Shown here: positions 8,098-18,200 of the stretch, piece after piece | How positions within the stretch are numbered: the stretch's first letter is position 1 | Layout: the number at the start of each line of letters is the position of its first letter | Assembly (NCBI GenBank): GCA_964617665.1 | Contig: CAZUAH010000011.1 | Location: 4,199 to 68,198, forward strand | Length of the DNA stretch: 64,000 bases | Reading direction: 5' to 3' | From: JADHUC01 sp964617665 | GTDB lineage: Bacteria; Planctomycetota; Planctomycetia; Pirellulales; Pirellulaceae | Notes under the pieces: model-generated | Told to the model about the DNA's origin: nothing | Database searches by the model: none | What the model saw: only the letters and a program-made list of their open reading frames with translations | Made by a program: the position numbers and the translations under genes

Positions 8098-9831
8098 ATG
8101 CGGAAGATGATCCTTACATTGCTGATTGGAGTCGGCGTGTTCGTTGCCACCGCCAGTGCAGGCGATCAGACCTTGGCTCCCGCCGAAGGGCCTCGGCACA
8201 CACTTGTCGCCGATGGCCAGGCTACTGCAACGATCGTCTTGCCAGAGAAGCCTGATCCGCTTGAAACACACGCCGCCGCAGAGCTTCAGCGCTATGCCAA
8301 GGCAATCACCGGCGTTACCCTCCCGATCGCCAACGAACCCCAGAAGCCGCAGAACCTCGGCCTTTGGCTGGGCCGGACGGCGGCTGCACAATCCGCTGGC
8401 TTCACATTGTCGGAAGAGAAACTGGGCCGAGATGGCTACGCCGCCAAGGCGGATGAAGACGGCTTGGTCGTCGTCGGACAATGTCCGTTGGGCACACTGT
8501 TCGGTGTGTACGACTTGGTCGAACGGGAATTCGGCGTGCGGTGGTGCGAGCCCGACGAACTGGGCGAGGTCGTGCCCAAGGCCGACACCTTGTCGATAGG
8601 CACCTATCGTTGCGAGTTCAAGCCGTCGTTCCGTTTTCGCTGGGTTCACTCGGACGACTGGTCGCTCAAGCAGCGCATGAACTGCTACGTGAAAGTCGAA
8701 GGTAAGCCGGTGGGCGTGAACTGGAAGTGGCATTTTCACACCTTTGCCATCCTGATCCCGCCGGAAAAGTACTCTCACGATCATCCCGAATGGTTCGCAC
8801 TGGTCAACGGCAAGCGTCAGACGTTCAAAGAGCGCCCCAGCCATGGCGCCCAGCCTTGCACGAGCAACCCGGTCGTTGTCGACAAGTTGATCGAAGGCCT
8901 TCTGGAGACGCTGGACGCCGACCCGACCATCGAAATCATCACGCTTTCGCCCAACGACGGCGGCGGCTTTTGCGAATGCGAAAACTGCACCGCACTCGAC
9001 GGCCCGGACCGCGGTTGGTTTGCCCGCTACTCGAATCGACTGGCCGTGCTGAACAACCAAGTCGCCAAGGGCGTCGCCAAACGGTATCCGAACGTCAAGA
9101 TCAAGGTCGGCGTCTACGCCATGTACGCCCGGCTGCCGAGCATCGAGGACTATCGGCCCGAGCCCAACCTCCTGTTCCAACTCTGTCACATCTACTTCTG
9201 CCACAACCATCCGATCACCAGCGGCAAGTGCCAGGCCGAGAAAACGTACAAGCCGAGCCACAACTTCCTGCCCAACCAGGAATTCGCCGAGATTCTCCGG
9301 CGCTGGCGCCCACTCACGGAGAACCTCTTCATCTACGAGTACTACTCCTTGGGCGGTTGGTCGAAGACCGACATGCTTTGGCCCATGGTACACACCATGC
9401 GCCACGACATTCCCTGGTACCGCGACATGGGCGCCAAAGGCTTCTATACCCAGGTCGGCCCCTGGAAACGTGCGCCGCTGAACTACTACATCGCCGCCAA
9501 GCTGGCCTGGAATGCCGATCTGAATGTGGACTGGCTCATCGACGACTTCTGCCACAAGTTTTTCGAGAATGCCGCCGAGCCGATGCAGGACTACCTAGCC
9601 GGGATCGAGGAAGCCATGGTCAGCAGCAACCAGTGCATCTCCTATGGACTGCGCGAGGGTCGGGCCAAGGCCATGGGGCCGAAGATCTTCGACCAACCCA
9701 CACGCGACCGCCTCCGCGGGTTCCTCGACGACGCTCAGCAGTGCGCGAAGTCCGACTTGGTGCGTCGCCGTATCGCCGAAATACGTAACGGATTCGACGA
9801 ATGCGAGAAGTCAATCTTGGGTATGAAATGA
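8098..9831 (+). CDS. Secreted DUF4838 protein (glycoside hydrolase-like)
   Basis: 577 residues from ATG 8098; AAAGGAGA about 8 bp upstream and the signal peptide MRKMILTLLIGVGVFVATASA fix this start, although the frame is open back to 7957. The N-terminal region (about 35-180) resembles the alpha-glucuronidase/GH20-type accessory domain: HAAAELQRYAKAITG, then GTLFGVYDLVEREFGVRW. The central DUF4838 region includes WKWHFHTF, ITLSPNDGGGFCECENC and LFIYEYY. DUF4838 proteins are usually found in glycan-degradation loci; catalytic residues are not established. An S15-type hydrolase follows 15 bp downstream, so the two are probably cotranscribed. Confidence 0.9.
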   Translation: MRKMILTLLIGVGVFVATASAGDQTLAPAEGPRHTLVADGQATATIVLPEKPDPLETHAAAELQRYAKAITGVTLPIANEPQKPQNLGLWLGRTAAAQSAGFTLSEEKLGRDGYAAKADEDGLVVVGQCPLGTLFGVYDLVEREFGVRWCEPDELGEVVPKADTLSIGTYRCEFKPSFRFRWVHSDDWSLKQRMNCYVKVEGKPVGVNWKWHFHTFAILIPPEKYSHDHPEWFALVNGKRQTFKERPSHGAQPCTSNPVVVDKLIEGLLETLDADPTIEIITLSPNDGGGFCECENCTALDGPDRGWFARYSNRLAVLNNQVAKGVAKRYPNVKIKVGVYAMYARLPSIEDYRPEPNLLFQLCHIYFCHNHPITSGKCQAEKTYKPSHNFLPNQEFAEILRRWRPLTENLFIYEYYSLGGWSKTDMLWPMVHTMRHDIPWYRDMGAKGFYTQVGPWKRAPLNYYIAAKLAWNADLNVDWLIDDFCHKFFENAAEPMQDYLAGIEEAMVSSNQCISYGLREGRAKAMGPKIFDQPTRDRLRGFLDDAQQCAKSDLVRRRIAEIRNGFDECEKSILGMK

Positions 9832-9846
9832 AGTGGAGAACGAACG

Positions 9847-11595
9847 ATGAAGAGACAAACTTTGCGGAGTGTTGCGCCGTGGATTGCGGTTGCGTCTTGG
9901 TGCTGGTTCGCCGTCTCGCTATTTGCCGCGGACGCCACTTACGAAGTTGAAGTTCAGGCGGACGCGAAAATCCCGATGAGAGACGACGTCAAGCTGTCCG
10001 CAAACATCTTCTTGCCGATCGCGGACGGCAAGTTTCCCACAGTGCTTGCCAGAACGCCATATGGCAAAGGTGGCACGGGAGGTGGGCCTGGCCGTTTCTA
10101 TGCATCGCGGGGCTACGTCTACATCAGCCAGGACTGCCGAGGCAGAGGGACATCCCAGGGGAACTGGGAACCTTTCGTGAATGAAGCACGCGATGGCAAG
10201 GACACACACCGGTGGATCCTGGATCAGCCTTGGTCGAATGGGAGCATCGGCACGATGGGCGGATCGTACGTGGGCTACACGCAATGGATCTCGGCACCGA
10301 ATGCGGAGGAGTATCTCAAGGCGATGTTTCCGATCGTCCCGTTGGTGGATCCGTACGGCGATGTCGCGTACGTGGGTGGAGCGTTTCAGCTTTCTCTGAT
10401 GATGGGATGGGGCGCCGGGGTGTCGGGCAAGCCCGCCGTTCGCGGCTGGAACAACGACGACTGGCAGCGGGCATTTCGAACGCTGCCGCTTTCCACATGG
10501 GATACGGCAGTCGGCTCGGAGGTACAGTACCTGCGCGATTGGATCGCCCATCCGCACTTCGACAGCTATTGGAAACGGAGCAGCATTCAAGGCCGCCGGA
10601 AGGACATTGCCGTCCCCGTCTACGCGGTGTGTGGTTGGTATGACTTGTTTGCGAAAAGCGTGCTTGACCACGTGAACGCGGTTAGGACGACGTCGAGTTC
10701 CGAGCATGCGAAGAAGCATGTGCACGTGCTCATGGGGCCGTGGACGCACGGCATCAGCAGAGACGGCCGTGTTGGCAGTCTGAACTTCGGCAAGGAGGCC
10801 GTTGTCGACTTGAATGCGATCCGTAACCAGTGGTTCGAGCACTGGCTGAAAGGTAAAGAGACGGATGTCGGAGAATGGCCGCCCTACAGGATCTTCGTGA
10901 TGGGACGAAACCAGTGGCGCGACGAGCAGGAGTGGCCGCTGGCTCGTACGCAGTATACTCCGTACTACTTCCACAGCAAAGGTTCTGCAAACGCGTCCAA
11001 TGGTGACGGCACATTGGACACGACGAAGCCCGGCCAAGAGGCCGTCGATCGGTTCGTCTACGATCCGGACGATCCGGTGCCGACTTTGGGCGGCTGCAAT
11101 CTCGGCAAATGTCCGGTCGGGCCTCATGACCAGACGAAGGCCGAGCAGCGAGAGGACGTTCTTGTTTTCACCAGTGGGGAATTGACGAGCGAGTTGGAGG
11201 TGACGGGGCCGGTCAAAGTGGTTGTCTATGCTGCCAGCGATGCGACGGACACGGACTGGACAGCGAAGTTGGTGGACGTGCACCCGGACGGGCGACCCTT
11301 CAATCTGTGCGACGGGATCCTCCGTGCTCGCTACCGAGAGTCGGCCAACAAACCAACGCTGATCGAACCGGGAAAGGTCTATCGCTATGAAATCGACCTT
11401 TGGGTCACCAGCAACGTTTTCCTAACGGGCCACAAGATCCGGGTAGAAATCTCCAGCAGCAATTTCCCTCGCTTCGACCGCAACCCGAACACCGGCCATG
11501 CGTTCGGCGCGGACGCGGAGTTGCAGAAGGCAAAACAGACTGTGTACCACGACGCGGAACGCGCGTCGCACATTCTCCTGCCAGTGATACCGTAA
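9847..11595 (+). CDS. Secreted CocE/NonD-type hydrolase (peptidase S15 / Xaa-Pro dipeptidyl-peptidase-like)
   Basis: 582 residues; the ATG at 9847 is preceded by GGAG at suitable distance and followed by a signal peptide ending near LFAAD. The alpha/beta-hydrolase domain shows IPMRDDVKLSANIF..P, ISQDCRGRGTSQG and nucleophile elbow GGSYVG (Ser140). The likely acid is in CGWYDLF and the His in GPWTHG. A C-terminal jelly-roll (PepX_C-like, from about residue 390) carries DWTAKLVDVHPDG. Members hydrolyse acyl bonds such as esters, beta-lactams or X-Pro peptides; the substrate here is unknown. It ends the + strand run and converges on the gene ending at 11618. Confidence 0.92.
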   Translation: MKRQTLRSVAPWIAVASWCWFAVSLFAADATYEVEVQADAKIPMRDDVKLSANIFLPIADGKFPTVLARTPYGKGGTGGGPGRFYASRGYVYISQDCRGRGTSQGNWEPFVNEARDGKDTHRWILDQPWSNGSIGTMGGSYVGYTQWISAPNAEEYLKAMFPIVPLVDPYGDVAYVGGAFQLSLMMGWGAGVSGKPAVRGWNNDDWQRAFRTLPLSTWDTAVGSEVQYLRDWIAHPHFDSYWKRSSIQGRRKDIAVPVYAVCGWYDLFAKSVLDHVNAVRTTSSSEHAKKHVHVLMGPWTHGISRDGRVGSLNFGKEAVVDLNAIRNQWFEHWLKGKETDVGEWPPYRIFVMGRNQWRDEQEWPLARTQYTPYYFHSKGSANASNGDGTLDTTKPGQEAVDRFVYDPDDPVPTLGGCNLGKCPVGPHDQTKAEQREDVLVFTSGELTSELEVTGPVKVVVYAASDATDTDWTAKLVDVHPDGRPFNLCDGILRARYRESANKPTLIEPGKVYRYEIDLWVTSNVFLTGHKIRVEISSSNFPRFDRNPNTGHAFGADAELQKAKQTVYHDAERASHILLPVIP

Positions 11596-11617
11596 CGACC
11601 AGATGTTCGCGCGACTT

Positions 11618-12391
11618 CTATTCCAGTAGTTTGAGTGCGTTGCCGGCGCGGATCTGGCCCTTGATTTCAGCGGACGCGTCCAGCACTTCCAGCTTCACCA
11701 TTGCGGGATCGGGATACTTGAACGGCATTCCGCTGCCGAAGACGACTCGCTCGGCACCGAGTTGTGACGCCAGCGTACCGACTTCGTTGGCTAGCGTGGC
11801 GCTAAGGCGAGAAATCTCGATCCAGTAGTTCGCCGGCAGATCGTTGTCTTTCTTGCCAAGCGGCGTGCGGGTGTAGCCGATGCCGTTAACCAGGATAAAA
11901 CGTCCCTTGGGACAGGCCTTCACTGCCTCGACGATTTCGCCCAGCGGGACATCGGGCACGTCGACCAACCAACTCCTCTGCCGGTAGTCCTCCACGCGAA
12001 TCGGAATGGATACCAGCAGGCTACGTTCGACGGTCTCGTTCAGCAGATCAAGGCAACATTGATCGGAAAACGCATAGTTGTGCCACTTCGGGTACAGACG
12101 CAGCCCTTTCATGCCAAACTGCTCGTGGCAGATCTTCAAGTCATCCCGCCATCCGGCGTAGAACGGATTCACGACGGCAAACGGAATCAGTCGATCGCGG
12201 TGTGGTTTGACGGCGGCCGCCAATTCCTCGTTGGCAGGCTGCGTGTTGCGGTACGTAATCGCGCTGGCGCTGGACACCATCGCCTTGTCGATTCCCTTCT
12301 CGTCCATCAGTCGCAGCAACTCGTCCGCGGTATTGTGGCGGAGTTGGCGAAATGCAAAATAGCCCAAGTAGGCGTTCGTATCGACGATCAT
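11618..12391 (-). CDS. Amidohydrolase-like TIM-barrel protein lacking metal ligands
   Basis: 257 residues, starting 3 bp after the upstream gene's stop codon; its GAGG ribosome binding site lies inside that gene's 3' end, so the pair is an operon. The Amidohydro_2 outline is clear: MIVDTNAYLG at the first strand, MDEKGIDKAMVSSA, FGMKGLRLYPKW, ERVVFGSGMPF and the final IRAGNALKLL. The ligand positions are changed: first-strand HxH is NxY (TNAYLG), and the catalytic Asp of the usual G(S/C)D is Gly in FGSGMPF. Catalysis by the classical mechanism is unlikely. It may be a partner subunit or sensor. It has no signal peptide, unlike its neighbour. Confidence 0.82.
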   Translation of the reverse strand: MIVDTNAYLGYFAFRQLRHNTADELLRLMDEKGIDKAMVSSASAITYRNTQPANEELAAAVKPHRDRLIPFAVVNPFYAGWRDDLKICHEQFGMKGLRLYPKWHNYAFSDQCCLDLLNETVERSLLVSIPIRVEDYRQRSWLVDVPDVPLGEIVEAVKACPKGRFILVNGIGYTRTPLGKKDNDLPANYWIEISRLSATLANEVGTLASQLGAERVVFGSGMPFKYPDPAMVKLEVLDASAEIKGQIRAGNALKLLE

Positions 12392-12394
12392 TCT

Positions 12395-13318
12395 TCAACC
12401 TCGCATCTTCAGAAGCTTCATCATGTTTCCGCCCAGGACCTTCTGCCTGTCCTCGGGGCTGAGCCGCGCCGCGCGGATCTTACCGACACCCGCGGTCATC
12501 GACATGTCGCAGCCGAACAATATCCGGTCCACGCCCAGCACTTCGACAGCCATGTCCACGATCCCTTCGTCGGTCACGCTGCCGCTGGTATCGAGGAACA
12601 CGTTATCGGCATGGCGTAAAGCCTTGATCGTCCACTCCCAATCGCCACCGCCGCCGATATGTGCACAGATCAGCCGAGCCTCGGGATAGCGGCGACCCAA
12701 CTCGGCCAAGTCCCCGCCATCGGAGATGTTTGGCTGTTTGGGAATGGGGTGGTGTCCGTGTCCGGCGTGATGCAGGATCGGTACGCGCAACTCGATCGCT
12801 AACTCGACAACGGGAAACACGACAGGCTCCGTACACTTGTGCTCGTTGTAGAGTTTGATGCCCATGAACCCACGGTCCTCGACACATCGTCGGATGTCGT
12901 CCAACGCCTCACGGCCGCAACCGGGATTCACGTAGCAGTATCCCAGCACGCGGCCGCTGTACTCTTTCATCGCTTCAGCCGTCCAGACATTGCACTCGCG
13001 AAAGCCCTCCGCGGTTGCTGGACGTTTCGGGGTGAGCAGCGAGCAGCAGAGTTGGTCGATCCCGAGCTTATCGGCCGCTTCGATCAGCTTGCGGTCTCGC
13101 TCCGCGTAGTTGGCCGAACTGTGGTGAGCCAGATGAGCGTGACAATCAATGACCGGCACAGCCTTCTTCTCATCCACTTCGACGCCGGGCGACGGTTGCG
13201 GCTCTGCTGCAGCGCTTTCTGAAGGTGATGAGCCGAGGTGCCAGCCAGCCAAGGCCACGCCCGCCGCCGCAGACGCCCCTAAGAAACCTCGGCGAGTGAC
13301 CGATCTGCGTCTTTCCAT
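12395..13318 (-). CDS. Tat-exported metal-dependent amidohydrolase
   Basis: 307 residues from the ATG at 13318 (AAGGAG about 8 bp upstream); an upstream extension to 13417 lacks support. The signal is twin-arginine (RRSVTRRGFLGASAAAG). Metal ligands of the Amidohydro_2 family are intact: VIDCHAHLAHH, ILHHAGHGHH, LICAHIGGGGDW and ILFGCDMSM. The protein should bind one divalent metal and hydrolyse or decarboxylate a small organic acid or lactone. It is the first gene of a two-gene operon with the ligand-less paralogue and is divergent from the LamG/propeller gene at 13553, sharing a 234-bp intergenic region. Confidence 0.9.
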   Translation of the reverse strand: MERRRSVTRRGFLGASAAAGVALAGWHLGSSPSESAAAEPQPSPGVEVDEKKAVPVIDCHAHLAHHSSANYAERDRKLIEAADKLGIDQLCCSLLTPKRPATAEGFRECNVWTAEAMKEYSGRVLGYCYVNPGCGREALDDIRRCVEDRGFMGIKLYNEHKCTEPVVFPVVELAIELRVPILHHAGHGHHPIPKQPNISDGGDLAELGRRYPEARLICAHIGGGGDWEWTIKALRHADNVFLDTSGSVTDEGIVDMAVEVLGVDRILFGCDMSMTAGVGKIRAARLSPEDRQKVLGGNMMKLLKMRG

Positions 13319-13552
13319 AACAAGGCTCCTTACATGAGCACCGTTCTCAGCATGTCGACTGCCATCGTCGCCTACAGTGTACACGTCTTTGTGATGCAAT
13401 TGGACTTCCTCGGGCACTAATTCGCCTATTCTCTGTTGTGCCGCTCGGTCGAAACAGTGGCGTTTGTCATTGGAGCGCGTTACGCTGTGTCAATCATGGC
13501 GTCAACGGGATTCCGTTCCGAACAACTGAATAGCAGGGTGCGAGGAGCTACC

Positions 13553-15223
13553 ATGAATCTGCACTGTCTTCGTTTGGCAACCGCCGTTATCGCGTTGTTC
13601 TTACTTGTCTCGCATCCGACGCGTGCCGAGGACGGTCTGGTCGCCCATTGGAAGCTCTGTCGCGACTGCAAAGACCATTCCGGCAACGAGCACCACGCGG
13701 TCAACCACGGCGTCAACTTCGCCCTGACCGAGGGTGCATTGTTCAGCGGCACTCGCGCATGGCTGGAAGTTCCCACCAGAGACGCGCTCCAATTGGGCAA
13801 ACGACCATTCTCCATTGCCGTTTGGATCCACGCCGACGCCGAGTTGAACGACGTGCTGGGCGATGTGCTGAGTTGGTACGACCCGGCCACGCGAACCGGT
13901 GTTACGCTCGGCATCATGAACTATGCCGGGGTCACCTCGGCCCAGTCGAATTGGCGGAATGTCTTTTTCGGGATCGACGCCGGCCGAATCGACCCGGAAT
14001 GGATGGATTGCGGCCGGCCCGGCAACTGCCAATACCTCAAATCCCTGGTCGTCTACGACGGCGACCTATATGCCGCCACGTGGGAACCTGGCAAAAACGA
14101 ATCGGGACACGTTTACCGCTATGCAGGTGTCACGGACTGGATCGACTGTGGCAGTCCGGACGTGTCGAACGCGATCACCGGGATGGCCGTGTACGATGGG
14201 AAGCTGTACGCCGGCTCGGAGCACTACAGCGGTGGTGGATCGTCCTTGCCGTTGTCGCCCAACACGAAACATGGCGGAAAGGTCTTTCGCTACGAGGGCG
14301 GAACGCGTTGGACCAACTGCGGCAAGGTCGCCGACGTGCGCAGCATTAGCGGGCTGGCAGTCTATGCCGGAAAGCTCTACGCCGGAACCGGGACCAGCGG
14401 CGCTTGGCGAGACAGGCCGCGCACGCGCGGAATGTATCGCTACGACGGCGACGGGAAATGGGCCTCGTGCGGATGTCCGGGACTGCGCGTGACGCATCTG
14501 GGCGTTCACAATGGCGGCCTCTACGGCCTGAGTTACGACGAGGGCGGTTTCTTCCGTTACGACGGCGAAACGGACTGGACGCGAATGGGCCCGGTGCCGG
14601 ACACAACTCAGGTGTACTCCATGGCTGTCTACGAAGGCCGCATTCACGTCGGCACTTGGCCGACCGGTTCCGTGTTCCGATTCGACGGTCCGCAGCGATG
14701 GACGCACCGTGGGCGGCTGGGCGAGGAAAAGGAAGTCATGGGCATGGCAGTCTACAACGGCAAACTGTATGCCGGTACATTGCCTCTGGCCGCAGTCTAT
14801 CGTTATGACGGAGGTACGACGTGGGTCTCGACCGGTCAACTAGACAAGACCCCAGACGTGCGCTACCGACGGGCATGGTCGATGGCCGTCTTCGACGGGA
14901 AACTGTTTTGCGGCGTGCTCCCGTCCGGACATGTTTTTTCGCTTCAAGCTGGTAAGAGCGCAACCTACGACAGGGCCTTGTCGGCGGGTTGGCATCATCT
15001 GGCGGCTATCAAGGCAAACGATCGCCTCAAGCTGTACGTGGACGGCGTGTGTGTTGCAGAGAGTACCAAGTTCGATCCGAGCGACTACGATCTGACGTCC
15101 AAGAAAACGCTGAAGATCGGGGTCGGCCAGCACGACTACTTCAACGGTCAAATGAAGGATCTGCGAATCTACAATCGCGCGCTTAGCGCGGCCGAGATTG
15201 CCAAACTCGCGAAGCAGCGCTGA
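13553..15223 (+). CDS. Secreted LamG-domain protein with an inserted beta-propeller
   Basis: 556 residues from ATG 13553 (CGAGGAG upstream, signal peptide MNLHCLRLATAVIALFLLVS). The N-terminal part is the first half of a concanavalin-like LamG domain (GLVAHWKL..., PFSIAVWIHADAE). About residues 145-460 are a repeated module with blades such as GMAVYDGKLYAGS, GLAVYAGKLYAGT and GMAVYNGKLYAGT alternating with YRYDGG.TW. The LamG fold then resumes (AGWHHLAAIKANDRLKLYVDG, MKDLRIYNRALSAAEI). So a kelch/quinoprotein-like propeller sits inside, or replaces a loop of, the LamG domain. Probably a surface glycan-binding or enzymatic protein. The PcRGLX-like gene follows after 33 bp. Confidence 0.85.
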   Translation: MNLHCLRLATAVIALFLLVSHPTRAEDGLVAHWKLCRDCKDHSGNEHHAVNHGVNFALTEGALFSGTRAWLEVPTRDALQLGKRPFSIAVWIHADAELNDVLGDVLSWYDPATRTGVTLGIMNYAGVTSAQSNWRNVFFGIDAGRIDPEWMDCGRPGNCQYLKSLVVYDGDLYAATWEPGKNESGHVYRYAGVTDWIDCGSPDVSNAITGMAVYDGKLYAGSEHYSGGGSSLPLSPNTKHGGKVFRYEGGTRWTNCGKVADVRSISGLAVYAGKLYAGTGTSGAWRDRPRTRGMYRYDGDGKWASCGCPGLRVTHLGVHNGGLYGLSYDEGGFFRYDGETDWTRMGPVPDTTQVYSMAVYEGRIHVGTWPTGSVFRFDGPQRWTHRGRLGEEKEVMGMAVYNGKLYAGTLPLAAVYRYDGGTTWVSTGQLDKTPDVRYRRAWSMAVFDGKLFCGVLPSGHVFSLQAGKSATYDRALSAGWHHLAAIKANDRLKLYVDGVCVAESTKFDPSDYDLTSKKTLKIGVGQHDYFNGQMKDLRIYNRALSAAEIAKLAKQR

Positions 15224-15256
15224 GCCGGTAGGCGCAACACAAAGGGAGCGTGCGGG

Positions 15257-18200
15257 ATGTACAAAGCGTCATTTCTTGGGCTGGTCGGCATCTTTGTCTT
15301 GGGCCTGTGCGTGCAGACGCCTTCGGCCCCAGGGGGCGACTCAGTCGCGTTCGATTTCTCGCCTGACCCATTGGCCGAGTTTCGCCAACCGCCGAGCCTG
15401 CGGATGACCTGTCCGTCGGTGGAAACGCCGCCGAACATCGACGGCAAATTGGACGATGCAGCATGGGGCGGGGCGGCGGTGATTGAGCGCCTGGCCAAAG
15501 ACACGCCAGTTACAGCGGTTAAGGTCTGCGCGGACGAGCGAGCCCTCTATGTCGGCTTGCTCTGTGAGTACCACGATGGCCAGCCGCCTCAGGCACAGCC
15601 GTTTGAACGCGACGGAGCGCTTTGGAGGGACGATTGCGTCGAAGTTTGGATCGCGCCCGATCTGAACCGCGTCGTGAACTATCAATTCGTGGTGAACTCG
15701 GCAAACAGCATCTACGACGCCATGAACTATGGCGGCCGCGGGCAAGCGAGCCACAATCCTCGGTGGGATCATGCGGTGTCGATCGGCGAAACGAACTGGA
15801 TGGTGGAAATGGCGATTCCGTTTGCGGCCGTGGGGCTTCAGCGGTGGCAGCGCCAGATAGGTTTCAATATTGGGCGAAACGGGCCGTCCATCCAGCCTCG
15901 GGCGTGGAACGGCAAGTATGGTGACTCGACATCCAGCGTGCTAGTCTTGCCGGCCGCGCCGAAACGGCAAGCGGCCGAGGAGTCCGAGGAAGCCGCGGCG
16001 GAAGACGCCAAGCTGCTGACATCGGGTGAAAGCTTGCGTCTGGAAATCGAGCGATTGGAGGCACGGCCAGGCGAGCGTTGGATTGAAGGCAGCATTCGTT
16101 TAGGGCCGACACGCCGCGGACTGGAGTCGTGCCGGCTGACCGCCGCGCTCTTCCGCCCCGGCGAGTCGCAGCCCGTGGACCAGACTACCGTGACGCCATC
16201 CGGCGATCGCGCCACGCTGAGGTTGGACCTGAGACGGCACGGTCTGGCGAAGACGCATCTTCGTGTGACGTTGGCCGAAGCCCATCACGTCACGGGCTCT
16301 GTCGAGGCGTTCCTCTCGGCCCGTGGTCCGGAGCGTGCGCTCGAGGGCGGAACACGAATCCCGGTGGATATCGACTTGCCTGATGGCATTGACGCGGCTG
16401 ACGCCTGGCCCGTGACCTTCGGCGTGCCTTTTCCGGCGGGCGCACTTTGGGACGCGGGCAAACTGCGCGTTGTCGACGGCAAGGGCAGAGAATTGCCCTC
16501 GCAGTGCGAAGCGACCGGTTTGTGGGCTCCGGAAGGATCGATCAAATGGTTACGCTTCGACGCACTGGTGAACTCGAAAGACGGATGCTACGTCCAGCTG
16601 GCTAGCGACACGGAGCGATCGGAACCGGCAAAAGTTCTCACACTGGAACAACGTGGTGATGACATTGTCGTTGATACCGGCGTGGCCGTGTACACGCTTG
16701 GTCCGGGCCCGTCGCCGATCAAGGAAATCCGATCAGGCGGTCGCGTTGTGGCCACGTGCCAGGGAACGCGCGGGCTTTACATCGTCGATCAGAAAGGGAA
16801 CGTGGCCAGCGCGTCGGCGGATGGTGAGGACGTACGCATCGAAGCGGATGGTCCGGTCGCAGCGTGCGTCCGGTTCGAGGGGTTCTATCGGCGCGAGGAC
16901 GGACCGCAAGTCGGCCGTCACACTACGCGCATCGAACTGTTCGCTGGGCGGCCTTTCGCAAAAGTGTCGCACACGTTCACCGTTACGAACGACACGAACG
17001 AAATCTGGTTCAGGGATATCGGCTGGGAGTTGGCCGTGACGCCGGGCGCCGATCGGAAGGCGTTTTTCGGTGTGTCTCGCGAAGACTGGCGCAAATCCAC
17101 GACGCAGCCGCTGGCTGGCCGCCAGATTCTATCCATGCTCCAGGACAGCCATTACCGTCACGCGCATGGCGAGAACCATTTTCGATTGGACAGGATCAAT
17201 GAACAGGGCACGGCGGAGACGATCCTGGAGGGCGAAGAGTGCGGAGACTGGGCCGCGCTCAGCGGGTCGGACGCTGGGTTGATGATTTCATGCCGAGAAG
17301 CCGCGCGCCAGCATCCCACGGAGTTCGTTGCCTCGGGCAACAAGCTGACGCTCAAGCTGCACAGCTCGCGAGCCGGCGAAGAGCTGGATTTCCGTATGCC
17401 GACGCTCGTGAAACGCTGGGACCTGCAGAATTGGCACGAGAAGTCCACCAGCGAGTCTCGCCGTGTGCCGATCGTCGAACGGGCATTGAAGAATCAAAGC
17501 AACGCCATCGGCTGGTCCCGGACCAGCTTTGTGACCATCTCGCCGCTGACTCGCAACGAGCCGTGTGAGACAGCGGCTCGGCTGTCGCACCTTACCTCGG
17601 CGCAAGTCTTCGCCCACACAGATCCGCAATGGTTGTGCGCGTCCGGCGTGATGGGAAGGATCCATCCAAAGGATACCGACCGTTTCCCCGATGCCGAACG
17701 CGCCATCGACGCGGCGTTTCGTTACTGGGAGGAACGCATCGGTGACTGGGGCGATTATGGGTTTGTTGACTACTTCAACGGTCCTCACCTGAGCTACCGC
17801 GGCAACTACGTGGTTCAGAAACGGTACAGCAAGGCGATGTACACGTTGAAGGTGGATATGTGGCGAGTGTACGCGCGTTCGGGTGATCGAAGGACCCGGA
17901 CTTTCATCGAAAACGTAGCGCGGACCTTCATGGACGTCGACGTGGCACAATGGGATGGGGACGGCCGCATCAAGGGCCTGTTTCATTCGCCGCCAGGCTC
18001 CGACCTGAAGCCGTCGACGCCGCACAACCTGCCCATGCCCTGGGCGGGCCCGGCCGTCATGCATTATTCGAGCACGACTAACATGAACTTGATCGCATGG
18101 GACTATTATTTGACCGGGAATCGGCGGGGGAAGGACATCATGTTCGACTTTGCCGAGGGGGCAAAGCGTCGTTGGACTCCGCGCGATGCGGCGCGGGCCT

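Noticed and set aside
7807..9555. Long minus-strand frame opposite the DUF4838 gene (582 codons)
   Set aside because: It mirrors codon structure of a well-supported + strand gene and its translation has no recognisable domain.
9919..11283. Minus-strand frame of 454 codons opposite the S15 hydrolase
   Set aside because: Antisense shadow in GC-rich coding DNA; the + strand gene has clear catalytic motifs.
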